Assembly (NCBI GenBank): GCA_017616955.1
Contig: JAFZXD010000146.1
Coordinates: forward strand, 1-10,243
DNA length: 10,243 nt
From: Eubacterium sp.
GTDB lineage: Bacteria; Bacillota; Clostridia; Lachnospirales; Lachnospiraceae
Direction of reading: 5' to 3'
The notes below the pieces were generated by a model. That model saw only the letters and a program-made list of their open reading frames with translations, was not told where the DNA came from and ran no database searches. Below are positions 1 through 6,609 of the stretch, in pieces. Numbering within the stretch: the first letter of the stretch is position 1; each line of letters starts with the position of its first letter. The position numbers were made by a program, and so were the translations under genes.

Positions 1-1417
1 CAACTGCGTCAGTAATATTGACTGAAGCTCCCGGATTATCAAGTGTTTCATCCTGAATACTGTAATCACTGATAATAAGCAGCTTAATAAAGTCGTCCAT
101 ACTGAAGCTTTTGACAATTGTTACCACGCTATTTAGCACTACAAGAGCAAGGGATAGCGACAGAATTACTGTCACCAGCTTCTTCTTTGGCTTTCCATTT
201 TTGCCACGTTCTTCTGTATACTTTATAGTTTCAATTGGAGAAACCTTTGATGCTTTAACGCAAGGCTTTCTGGCACTGATAGCTACTGTCAGGTAGGAAA
301 ATGCAGCCGCCAGAAGAATTATCCATATATTCATATGGAGTTTACCCTTCTCCAAAGCACCTGTAATCATATTATTAGAAACTGCCGGAAGAATAGTTGT
401 ACCAACTCCCACACCAATTAAAAGACCAATAGGTATACCAATAAGAGATATAATTCTTGCTCTGATTGCAACAACTTTACGAAGCTGTTTTCCCGTAGTT
501 CCAATTGTTTTAAGAAGGCCATATTCCTGAATGTCTGAAATAATATTGAGATCAAATATATTATAAATAATCAGGTATCCGGCTATCATAAATGTAATCA
601 ATAGCACAACTCCAAGAACTGTAGTCGTTGGATCCATGTTAGTCTGAAGATAAGCCCAGTTTACTCCATATTCTGTATTACTATCCAGGCCACTTCTCTC
701 AATGAGTGCGATAGTCTGTTTCTCAATATTCCAGCTGCTGTGAAACATAATATCTGCATAAATGCAACCATCTACTTCATTTGCATCTCCACTAAATCTG
801 CCTTCAGCCTGGGTAGGAGCATATTTTTCCTGAAATGTTTTTGATACCAGACCAATCTGTGAAAATGACAGCTTATCACCTTTAAAATATCCGCTTAATA
901 TAAAGTCCTTTGTAAAAGTTTCTTGTCGAACTTTAACATCTAGAGTTAATTTACTTCCAACTTCTAAGGGAACTCCCAATTCATTTAAAATGATATCACT
1001 TAGGACGATTTCATTTTCCTTTTCCGGAAGTTTTCCAACCTCCGGATAGCAAAATCCTTCCTTTGCAGCTAATGGTTCATAGTAACTAAGTTCTGTACGA
1101 AATTCATTGAAGATTTTTCCCTGAAGTTCGCCAGAGTGAATTCTATATGTGACTGATTTAGCTTTCTTGTCATCTTTTATAAGGTTATATTCAGCATCCG
1201 TCAGATACTTAATAGTTGCATGACAGCATCCGCCTGACTGTCTCTTACTTCCTTCCTGCATCTCATTTATCATACTTCCACCAACGGTGAAAAAAGATGA
1301 GAAAAGTATCGTTGTCAGAATCACTGCACATACCATTACTGCATATTTTTTTACATTTGCTCTGATAGAGCTGATTGCCAGATTTATTATTGCTCTTTTA
1401 TTATTTACCTTCGTCAT
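1..1417 (-). CDS. FtsX-type ABC transporter permease, 3' end off the window
   Basis: I translated this frame by hand from the ATG at 1417-1415; it stays open for 472 codons to the left edge, so the C-terminal part is missing. Visible layout: a short basic N-terminus, a membrane helix at about residues 25-45, a large soluble (probably extracellular) domain of about 46-262, three helices at about 265-288, 320-345 and 364-382, and a further helix at about 413-433. Helices 2-4, with the EYGLLKTIGTTGKQLR loop (about 298-313), are typical of an FtsX/MacB-like permease domain. Family members of this architecture usually have about 800 residues and a second such domain, so roughly 40% is probably missing. 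An SGGCCHA motif lies just after helix 1. It follows the ATPase gene by 73 bases with no terminator, so the two should form one transporter. A GAGGG sits 13 bases upstream, a rather long spacing. Substrate unknown; antimicrobial peptide or envelope-stress export is inferred from context. Confidence 0.88.
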   Translation of the reverse strand, partial: MTKVNNKRAIINLAISSIRANVKKYAVMVCAVILTTILFSSFFTVGGSMINEMQEGSKRQSGGCCHATIKYLTDAEYNLIKDDKKAKSVTYRIHSGELQGKIFNEFRTELSYYEPLAAKEGFCYPEVGKLPEKENEIVLSDIILNELGVPLEVGSKLTLDVKVRQETFTKDFILSGYFKGDKLSFSQIGLVSKTFQEKYAPTQAEGRFSGDANEVDGCIYADIMFHSSWNIEKQTIALIERSGLDSNTEYGVNWAYLQTNMDPTTTVLGVVLLITFMIAGYLIIYNIFDLNIISDIQEYGLLKTIGTTGKQLRKVVAIRARIISLIGIPIGLLIGVGVGTTILPAVSNNMITGALEKGKLHMNIWIILLAAAFSYLTVAISARKPCVKASKVSPIETIKYTEERGKNGKPKKKLVTVILSLSLALVVLNSVVTIVKSFSMDDFIKLLIISDYSIQDETLDNPGASVNITDAV

Positions 1418-1490
1418 AATATTTGTCTTTCCCTCGTGCAAATCCAGTTCATATGAAATCGGTGTACTAGGTCAATACTCAATTACTTTT

Positions 1491-2183
1491 TTACGCTGAC
1501 TTTTTTCCTTCTTTTGACTGGTTTACAATATGTCCATCCTCTATTCTGATTGTTCTGTCAGCCATCTGTGCAATCTCATCATTGTGTGTGATCATGACGA
1601 TTGTCTGATTATATTTTTTACCTGTTGTCTTCAGAAGTCCAAGCACATCCTGACTTGTTTTACTGTCCAGATTTCCTGTTGGCTCATCCGCAAGGATTAT
1701 AGCCGGCTTAGATGCAAGTGCTCTTGCTATCGCAACTCTCTGCTGCTGTCCACCCGAAAGCTTTGTTGGAAGAGTATTAAGCTTCTTCTCTAAACCAAGC
1801 GTCTCTACTACACTATCGATAAAGTCCTTATCAACCTTCTTACCATCAAGCTGAATCGGAAGAACGATATTGTCATAAACCGAAATCGATGGAACCAGGT
1901 TGAAGCTCTGGAATATAAATCCAATCTTTCTTCTTCTGAATATACAGAGTGCATCACCACTGAGTTTTGATATATCTTTATCATCTATAATAACTGTTCC
2001 GGATGTCGGATTATCGAGGCCACCCAGCATATGAAGAAGAGTTGACTTTCCGCTTCCGCTTGTTCCGATGATACTCATGAATTCTCCTCGCTCAACACTG
2101 AGATCAACTCCATCCAGTGCTTTGACCAGAGTCTCGCCCTCGCCGTAATATTTTTTAAGGTCATTTGCTACAAGTATGCTCAT
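1491..2183 (-). CDS. ABC transporter ATP-binding protein (MacB/LolD/BceA-type)
   Basis: This 230-residue protein is a complete single nucleotide-binding domain that powers the downstream FtsX-type permease from the cytoplasmic side. Visible motifs in order: Walker [10 protein letters not shown] (40-48), Q-loop glutamine in [10 protein letters not shown] (Q92), ABC signature LSGGQ (142-146), Walker B with catalytic glutamate ILADEP (163-168), D-loop NLDS and switch histidine H200 in MITHN. The FQSFNLVP and TGNLDS segments are characteristic of the MacB/LolD/BceA branch of exporters and mechanotransducers. The start is well supported by AGGAGG seven to eight bases before the ATG. It is separated from the kinase gene by 180 bases that contain a terminator-like hairpin and an inverted repeat, so it probably has its own regulated promoter. 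The partner response regulator is the likely activator, by analogy with Bce/Vex-type modules; the substrate cannot be read from the ATPase. Confidence 0.95.
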   Translation of the reverse strand: MSILVANDLKKYYGEGETLVKALDGVDLSVERGEFMSIIGTSGSGKSTLLHMLGGLDNPTSGTVIIDDKDISKLSGDALCIFRRRKIGFIFQSFNLVPSISVYDNIVLPIQLDGKKVDKDFIDSVVETLGLEKKLNTLPTKLSGGQQQRVAIARALASKPAIILADEPTGNLDSKTSQDVLGLLKTTGKKYNQTIVMITHNDEIAQMADRTIRIEDGHIVNQSKEGKKSA

Positions 2184-2190
2184 TGTTTAT

Positions 2191-2197
2191 TCCTCCT
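2191..2197 (-). promoter_or_regulatory. Strong ribosome-binding site of the ABC ATPase gene
   Basis: AGGAGGA on the minus strand, seven bases before the ATG at 2183. A near-perfect Shine-Dalgarno site that fixes the start of the ATPase. Confidence 0.85.
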
Positions 2198-2257
2198 ATT
2201 TATTAACGTCTTAAACATGTAGATTTTTTTTATTTCTTGTTTCAGTGTATTCATAGT

Positions 2258-2288
2258 AACATACGATTCTTACCAGATTATTTCTCAA
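2258..2288 (-). promoter_or_regulatory. Possible promoter of the ABC transporter operon
   Basis: On the minus strand TTGAGA (2283-2288) is followed after 19 bases by TATGTT (2258-2263). The spacing is longer than ideal and the -10 is weak, as expected for an activator-dependent promoter. The -35 overlaps the end of the inverted repeat 2287-2310. The call is tentative and rests on hexamer matching only. Confidence 0.3.
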
Positions 2289-2310
2289 TTCTTTCACTTT
2301 TGAAAGAATT
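2287..2310. repeat. Perfect 10-bp inverted repeat upstream of the ABC operon
   Basis: AATTCTTTCA (2287-2296) and TGAAAGAATT (2301-2310) are exact reverse complements around a four-base centre. The repeat abuts the terminator-like hairpin at 2312-2353 and lies just upstream of the candidate -35 of the ATPase gene. It could be an operator for the neighbouring OmpR-family regulator or a second RNA hairpin; the sequence alone does not decide. Confidence 0.6.
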
Positions 2311-2311
2311 C

Positions 2312-2353
2312 AAAAAAGTTGACACTTGAAATCTGATTTCATCTGTCAACTTT
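2312..2353 (-). terminator. Rho-independent terminator after the histidine kinase gene
   Basis: Starting 10 bases after the kinase stop codon, the minus strand reads AAAGTTGACA (2353-2344), an inner helix of GAAAT/ATTTC around CAG, then TGTCAACTTT (2324-2315), with the T-run continuing to 2312. The 10-bp outer stem is followed directly by six Ts, which is a good intrinsic terminator shape, although the stem is GC-poor. It separates the regulator/kinase transcript from the transporter genes. Confidence 0.7.
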
Positions 2354-2363
2354 CTAGAAAAAC

Positions 2364-3218
2364 TTAGCGCTTAAGATATAATATCAGCTCGCCGCCTTCT
2401 CTTTTATTGTTAGGTACCGCCTTAATGTACCCATCTTCTTTTGATAAGATTTCTCTTGTAAGATAGAGTCCGATTCCAACTCCTTCTTCTTGCTGAACGG
2501 TGCTGCTTCTATAGAATCTTCCAAAGATTTTAGCCAGGTCTTCTTCTTTGATTCCCGGGCCCTGATCGATAACATGTATTCCGGCATACATCTCGAATTG
2601 ATCTACGATTATATCGATATTACCGCCTTCCGGTGAATACTTAATCGCATTATCCAGAACGTTTGACAGAGCCTCAATAGTCCACTTCATATCAAACTTT
2701 GCGGAAAAACCGTTCTCTTCGCTATAATTAATTTTAATATTCTTACTGTCCGCTTTAGGCTTTACAGCTGAAACAGTAGCCTTTATAAGACTATTCACTT
2801 CATCTTCTTTTGCTACTATCTCTAACGTTCCGTTCTCGAGTCGTGATAGTTTTGTCAGAGAATCGATCAGAAATTCCAGTCGTTCATTCTGTCTGCTTAT
2901 CTCATTTGCGTAGTTCTGTATCTTTTCTATAGATGCCGCATCACCAAGAGACGCTTCTTCCCGAAGAAGCTCTGTATACATCTTGATCACAGTCATAGGA
3001 GTTTTTGTCTGATGTGATATATCCGATATAAATTGTTCCAGCCTGTGCCTTTCTTTCTCAAGATTGGCATTTGACAGAACCGAGCTTCCGAGGAATTCTT
3101 TCCATCTTGCTTCAAGACGGGACAACCTTGTTTCATTGTAGTCGCTTTCTTCAAATGTCCCCTCGATTGCCGCATCCAGCATCTGTTCCAGTCGTGTTAT
3201 GGTTTTATTTTCAAACAT
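2364..3218 (-). CDS. Sensor histidine kinase without membrane segments
   Basis: This 284-residue kinase should autophosphorylate on histidine and pass the phosphate to the regulator encoded just upstream. Visible motifs: an N-terminal charged, helical, probably coiled-coil region (about 1-62), the phosphoacceptor H-box SHQTKTP with His69, the N-box LDNAIKYSP (N190), the G1 box DQGPGI (218-223), the F-box FGRFYR (232-237) and the G2 box GVGIGL (246-251). All catalytic parts are present. What is missing is any hydrophobic stretch long enough to cross the membrane; most kinases of this class carry two helices before the H-box. The ATG is preceded by AGAAGG at a good distance and lies 24 bases from the regulator stop, so no hidden N-terminal membrane part precedes it. 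The kinase is therefore cytosolic and likely receives its signal from the nearby ABC permease or another membrane partner (inference). Confidence 0.93.
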   Translation of the reverse strand: MFENKTITRLEQMLDAAIEGTFEESDYNETRLSRLEARWKEFLGSSVLSNANLEKERHRLEQFISDISHQTKTPMTVIKMYTELLREEASLGDAASIEKIQNYANEISRQNERLEFLIDSLTKLSRLENGTLEIVAKEDEVNSLIKATVSAVKPKADSKNIKINYSEENGFSAKFDMKWTIEALSNVLDNAIKYSPEGGNIDIIVDQFEMYAGIHVIDQGPGIKEEDLAKIFGRFYRSSTVQQEEGVGIGLYLTREILSKEDGYIKAVPNNKREGGELILYLKR

Positions 3219-3242
3219 TGTTAAACCTTCTTCAAATGTGCT

Positions 3243-3938
3243 CTATTCGAATCTGTATCCCTGTCCGTAAACAGTATTTATATGCTTCTTATTCTTATCG
3301 GTATCAATCTTACTTCTCAGACGATTGATGGTAACTGAGAGCGCATTTTCATCCACGAAGTCTCCGTCATTTCCCCAGAGTCTGTCCATCAACGTGTCGC
3401 GTGTAAGTATATTTCCCTTGTTATCCAGAAATACCTTCAGCAACTTCTGCTCATTCACACTTAAGAAGATTTCTTCACCGGCTTTTTTGAATTCAAGCTT
3501 ATCGAAGTCAAATGTCATATCGTCCATTTCATATACCGAGCTTTTTGAAGAAGCAGGCGCCTCTGCGATACGGCTTCGTCTGGTGAGGGCATTTACCCTT
3601 GCTCGAAGAACTGCTAGACTGAATGGTTTCGTCAGGTAATCATCCGCTCCCATCGTGAGTCCCTTAACCTCATCCATCTCCATATCGTTAGCTGTAAGAA
3701 TAAGAACGGGAACATCACTCCTGTCTCTCACGAATTTCAGATAATCGTAACCTATTCCATCCGGAAGATTCAGATCCAGGATGATAAGCGAGAGGTCAGA
3801 ACCATATTTACCGAATCCAACCATCGCATCATTTATAAGATATTCCTTATAAAATGTAGTCGCCCCGTCCGAGAGAGTAATCTCTATTCCATCGCTTAAA
3901 GATTTGTCATCTTCTACTATCTGTATATTCATAATCAT
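3243..3938 (-). CDS. OmpR/PhoB-family response regulator
   Basis: This 231-residue protein has an N-terminal receiver domain (about 3-120) and a C-terminal winged-helix DNA-binding domain (about 137-231). The acidic pocket EDD (9-11), phosphoacceptor Asp55 in ILDLNLPDG, switch threonine T82 (LTAND) and Lys104 in YLTKPF are all intact. The output domain shows the family's usual ending, with INRLRSKI and GYRF. It should act as a phosphorylation-controlled transcription factor for the kinase gene 24 bases downstream and probably for the ABC transporter beyond it. The frame has two start choices: ATG at 3938 and, two codons later, ATG at 3932. The second gives MNIQIVEDD, the more usual start for the family, and better spacing from the weak GAAAG upstream. 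The gene is 24 bases from the esterase stop, consistent with co-transcription. Confidence 0.94.
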   Translation of the reverse strand: MIMNIQIVEDDKSLSDGIEITLSDGATTFYKEYLINDAMVGFGKYGSDLSLIILDLNLPDGIGYDYLKFVRDRSDVPVLILTANDMEMDEVKGLTMGADDYLTKPFSLAVLRARVNALTRRSRIAEAPASSKSSVYEMDDMTFDFDKLEFKKAGEEIFLSVNEQKLLKVFLDNKGNILTRDTLMDRLWGNDGDFVDENALSVTINRLRSKIDTDKNKKHINTVYGQGYRFE

Positions 3939-3962
3939 TCACTTTCTAAATAATTGTAACTC

Positions 3963-4946
3963 TTATAACCTACTCATCCATACTCTTGCAAGTTCTGGCC
4001 AGCAGCCGACATCTTCGATCAATGTCTTATCAAATGGATTCTCCATAGGCTCCTGCTCCGTTGGTTCATCCGGGAACTGAGCCTTAAGCTCTGCTATTCT
4101 CTCCGGCGAAACATCGATAGCCTCTCCTTTTTTAACTGCGTCTACAGCTCTCCAGAGCTGGTCAAATGTATACTCTTCCCCCGTCCAGCCATTTATCATC
4201 TCTTCATTTGCAACACTCAGTCCGTGTATTCCTTTAGGAAATACATAGTGCGCGTAATTCACTCCGGCCTTTCTCATAGCCTCCGCCATAAGATAACTAT
4301 TCTCAACCGGAACAAGATCATCAGTTGCAGTCTGCCAGATAAAACATGGCGGTGTATCCGGAGTTACATTTTTCTCTAAGGAAAAATATTCAAGCTCAGC
4401 CGGATCGGCGTTCTTTCCGAGAAGTGTCTGAAATGAATATATATGCGCGTGATCACTTGATGATATAACAGGATAAGACAGGATAGCTCCATCCGGTCTG
4501 TTAGATACACCCGCATACTCAGGATTTACATCCTCGACATCATCATAATGAACCGCAAGACTTCCACACACATGAGCACCGGCAGAAAATCCGCAGATAA
4601 ATAATTTCTTATCCGCTATCTTATACTCATCAGCTCTTTTTCTTATAAATCTGACTGCTCTTGAGATGTCATTTAACGGCTGCCTCATAAGAGGAACCGA
4701 CATCGTTATATCCGTAGAATATGTAAGGACAAAAACATTCATTCCCTGCTCAAAAAATACCTTTGCGGGAAGCTCTCCTTCATGAGGAACGCACATACAG
4801 TATCCACCACCCGGTACTACAACCATACAGTCTCTCATCTCGTCATCATCATGGATGTATCCACGTATACTCGGAACAAATCCATAAGCTGCTCTGTAAC
4901 TGTACTCACCATCCTGCCATATCTTCTCGTTAATAGTCATAATCAT
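3963..4946 (-). CDS. Alpha/beta hydrolase, acetyl-esterase/Aes-like
   Basis: A 327-residue cytoplasmic protein with no signal peptide. It shows the alpha/beta-hydrolase layout of small carboxylesterases: an oxyanion-hole motif PGGGY (45-49), nucleophile elbow GFSAGAH with Ser121, an acid residue in TATDDLVPVENS (D209 or D210) and the catalytic His241 in KGIHGLS. This resembles COG0657-type (acetyl)xylan or acyl-sugar esterases and not lipases; the true substrate is unknown. The C-terminal tail (about 270-327) is acidic and proline-rich in part, and beyond the usual fold core. The gene starts 11 bases after the methyltransferase stop and ends 24 bases before the response regulator, so it belongs to the same run of genes. 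Two starts are possible: ATG at 4946 or 4940. GAGGGG lies four bases from the first and ten from the second, so 4940 is at least as likely. Confidence 0.88.
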   Translation of the reverse strand: MIMTINEKIWQDGEYSYRAAYGFVPSIRGYIHDDDEMRDCMVVVPGGGYCMCVPHEGELPAKVFFEQGMNVFVLTYSTDITMSVPLMRQPLNDISRAVRFIRKRADEYKIADKKLFICGFSAGAHVCGSLAVHYDDVEDVNPEYAGVSNRPDGAILSYPVISSSDHAHIYSFQTLLGKNADPAELEYFSLEKNVTPDTPPCFIWQTATDDLVPVENSYLMAEAMRKAGVNYAHYVFPKGIHGLSVANEEMINGWTGEEYTFDQLWRAVDAVKKGEAIDVSPERIAELKAQFPDEPTEQEPMENPFDKTLIEDVGCWPELARVWMSRL

Positions 4947-4957
4947 TCTTCCCCTCG

Positions 4958-6184
4958 TTATCTCTCTTCAAGTACCTGGAATATGTAGAACTTCAGATAA
5001 TATCCTGCCTCGTCCCCGGACCATAAGAATGGATGATCCGCCGCCTGCGTACGGAATTCTATCTGACGAAGTCTCACATGTGCCGCTCTTGCAGCCTGTC
5101 CGATAACTGCTGTAAATGTCTCATAATCCATAAAATGTGAGCATGAGCATGTTGCAAAATATCCCCCGTGTCTCGTCAACTTCATACCTCTCATGTTGAT
5201 TTCACGGTATCCCTTTGCAGCCTGCTTTATCTTATCTCGTGTTTTGGTAAATGCCGGCGGATCCAGGATGACTACATCATATTTCTCACCCTTTTCCATC
5301 AGCTCAGGCAGAAGGTCCAGAACGTCCGCAGTCATAAATGACACTCTGTCCGAAAGTCCGTTCAGTTCTGCATTTTCACGCGCCTGCTCTACGGCCAGTT
5401 CAGATGCATCCACACCCAGAACCGAGTCCGCTCCGCCAAGTCCGCAATTTAATGCAAATGACCCTGTATGTGTAAAGCAGTCCAGTGCTCTTACTGTCTC
5501 TCCTGCAGCCTTCATTCTTCGGATCAGCGACTGCATCGCCATTCGATTTCCCTTCTGATCCAGGAAGAATCCTGTCTTCTGACCGTTTTCTACATCTACA
5601 TTATATTTAACACCATTTTCGATTATCTGAATCTTAGTATCAAATGGTTCACTGAGGAATCCCTTCGTTCTCGGAAGACCTTCTTTAAGCCTGATCTTCG
5701 CATCGCTTCTCTCGTATATTCCTCGAATCTTTATTCCGTCTTCTGCAAGAATCTCCTGAAGAAACTGCAGAATCTTCGGCTTCATTTTATCTATCCCAAG
5801 CGCCAGTGACTCGACAACCAGAATATCTTCATACTTATCTACAACAAGTCCCGGAAGAAAGTCCGACTCACCGAATATTATCCTGCATGAAGATGTATCC
5901 GAAACAGCTTTTCTATAATCCCAAGCTGCCTTAACTCTCCTTCGCAGAAACTCATCATCTATAACTACATCCGGTTCTCTGGTCATCATTCTTATGGTTA
6001 TCTTTGACTTTCGGTTGATAAAACCTCTTCCCATAGGATAGCCATCGAAATCTTCCACTTTAACGATTTCTCCGTCTTCCACATCTCCGACAATCTTATC
6101 GATCTCATTATCATATATCCAGGATCCACCGGCCTTAATGGTACGACCTTCACCCTTCTTCAATATCACTGTAGATTCGCTCAT
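4958..6184 (-). CDS. rlmI: RlmI-type class I SAM-dependent rRNA (cytosine) methyltransferase
   Basis: A 408-residue protein close in length to E. coli RlmI (396), which makes m5C1962 in 23S rRNA. An N-terminal PUA-type RNA-binding region spans about 3-70 (SWIYDNEI, GRGFINRKSKI). A central region contains ERSDAKIRLKEGL and the family signature GQKTGFFLDQ (201-210). The Rossmann domain has motif I ALDCFTHTGSFAL (233-245), an acidic residue at VLGVDAS (about 259), DPPAF (309-312 region) and a cysteine motif CSCSH (346-350) near the expected catalytic position. The start is fixed by AAGGAG seven bases before the ATG. A good promoter lies at 6214-6242, making this the first gene of a leftward run with esterase, regulator and kinase. 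The family (COG1092) is clear; which cytosine is modified here is inferred from E. coli. Confidence 0.9.
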   Translation of the reverse strand: MSESTVILKKGEGRTIKAGGSWIYDNEIDKIVGDVEDGEIVKVEDFDGYPMGRGFINRKSKITIRMMTREPDVVIDDEFLRRRVKAAWDYRKAVSDTSSCRIIFGESDFLPGLVVDKYEDILVVESLALGIDKMKPKILQFLQEILAEDGIKIRGIYERSDAKIRLKEGLPRTKGFLSEPFDTKIQIIENGVKYNVDVENGQKTGFFLDQKGNRMAMQSLIRRMKAAGETVRALDCFTHTGSFALNCGLGGADSVLGVDASELAVEQARENAELNGLSDRVSFMTADVLDLLPELMEKGEKYDVVILDPPAFTKTRDKIKQAAKGYREINMRGMKLTRHGGYFATCSCSHFMDYETFTAVIGQAARAAHVRLRQIEFRTQAADHPFLWSGDEAGYYLKFYIFQVLEER

Positions 6185-6213
6185 TCTATATCTCCTTAAA
6201 AATACTGAATTCT

Positions 6214-6242
6214 ATTCTAAAATAAAATCGGATATATAACAA
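6214..6242 (-). promoter_or_regulatory. Candidate sigma-A promoter of the rlmI operon
   Basis: Minus-strand TTGTTA (6237-6242), a 17-base spacer, and TAGAAT (6214-6219), about 30 bases before the rlmI start codon. Both hexamers match four or five of six consensus positions with ideal spacing. It is positioned to drive rlmI and, without an obvious terminator until 2353, the esterase, regulator and kinase genes. Confidence 0.65.
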
Positions 6243-6284
6243 GTACTGTGTGATGGTAAACACTTACAGAATTACTCTCAATAC

Positions 6285-6503
6285 TACTATTCACAGCAAC
6301 TCATAATACACTCTTAAGTCCGCATCACCTAACGCTTATTCTTATGCAAGCATAAATAAGCTTATATGTGATGCTCTACCGCTGCTAACGCAGCACTGAA
6401 TCGTGTATTATGAGTTCCTGCTACGCAGTTAATATGAGACAGTTATCAAAAGGAGACTGCAAGCAGTCCTTTTAATAACTATCTCATCTAACTGTGAATA
6501 GTA
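6285..6503. repeat. 219-base multi-branched inverted-repeat element with 12-bp ends
   Basis: Perfect complementary ends, TACTATTCACAG (6285-6296) and CTGTGAATAGTA (6492-6503), enclose a second perfect 14-bp pair (6298-6311 with 6403-6416). Inside that pair lie a hairpin at 6322-6374 (GCATCAC/GTGATGC plus inner GCTTAT/ATAAGC and TTATGC/GCATAA) and a small hairpin GCTGC-TAAC-GCAGC (6381-6394). To its right are CTGC-TAC-GCAG (6418-6428) and a long hairpin 6434-6487 made of ATGAGA/TCTCAT, AGTTAT/ATAACT, AAAAGG/CCTTTT and ACTGC/GCAGT. By my count about 154 of 219 bases can pair. There is no reading frame of note. It may be a non-autonomous mobile element (the ends could read as TA plus 10-bp inverted repeats, mariner/IS630 style) or a structured RNA. 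No other copy is in the window. Confidence 0.75.
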
Positions 6504-6594
6504 ACTCGAGAACAAAAATTGAACGTTTCTACAACAAAAGATAAGAAGCATTAACTTATAAATAGTTTTAGACTATGGGGTGGTACGAAAAGGT

Positions 6595-6602
6595 TAGGAG
6601 GT
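6595..6602 (+). promoter_or_regulatory. Strong ribosome-binding site of the aldo/keto reductase gene
   Basis: TAGGAGGT, seven bases before the ATG at 6610. It fixes the start of the reductase. Between the repeat element end (6503) and this site I find no convincing -35/-10 pair; TTGAAC (6519-6524) and TATAAA (6557-6562) are too far apart to pair. Confidence 0.85.
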
Positions 6603-6609
6603 AATTTAT

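Noticed and set aside
1287..1499. Plus-strand open frame of 70 codons with hydrophobic product
   Set aside because: It is antisense to the permease start and the ATPase end, which are continuous, family-like genes; no ribosome-binding site of note.
2315..2353. TTGACA on either strand as a -35 hexamer
   Set aside because: It is part of the terminator stem on both arms; no -10-like hexamer lies at 16-18 bases on either strand.
5193..5809. Two overlapping plus-strand frames of over 110 codons
   Set aside because: Both are antisense to the well-conserved rlmI gene, with low-complexity serine-rich or irregular products and no family resemblance.
6576..6588. GGGGTGGTACG upstream of the aldo/keto reductase resembles the T-box core GGGTGGNACC
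   Set aside because: The match stops before the conserved CCGCG part, there is no terminator/antiterminator pair between it and the start codon, and no specifier hairpin; an aldo/keto reductase is not a usual T-box target.
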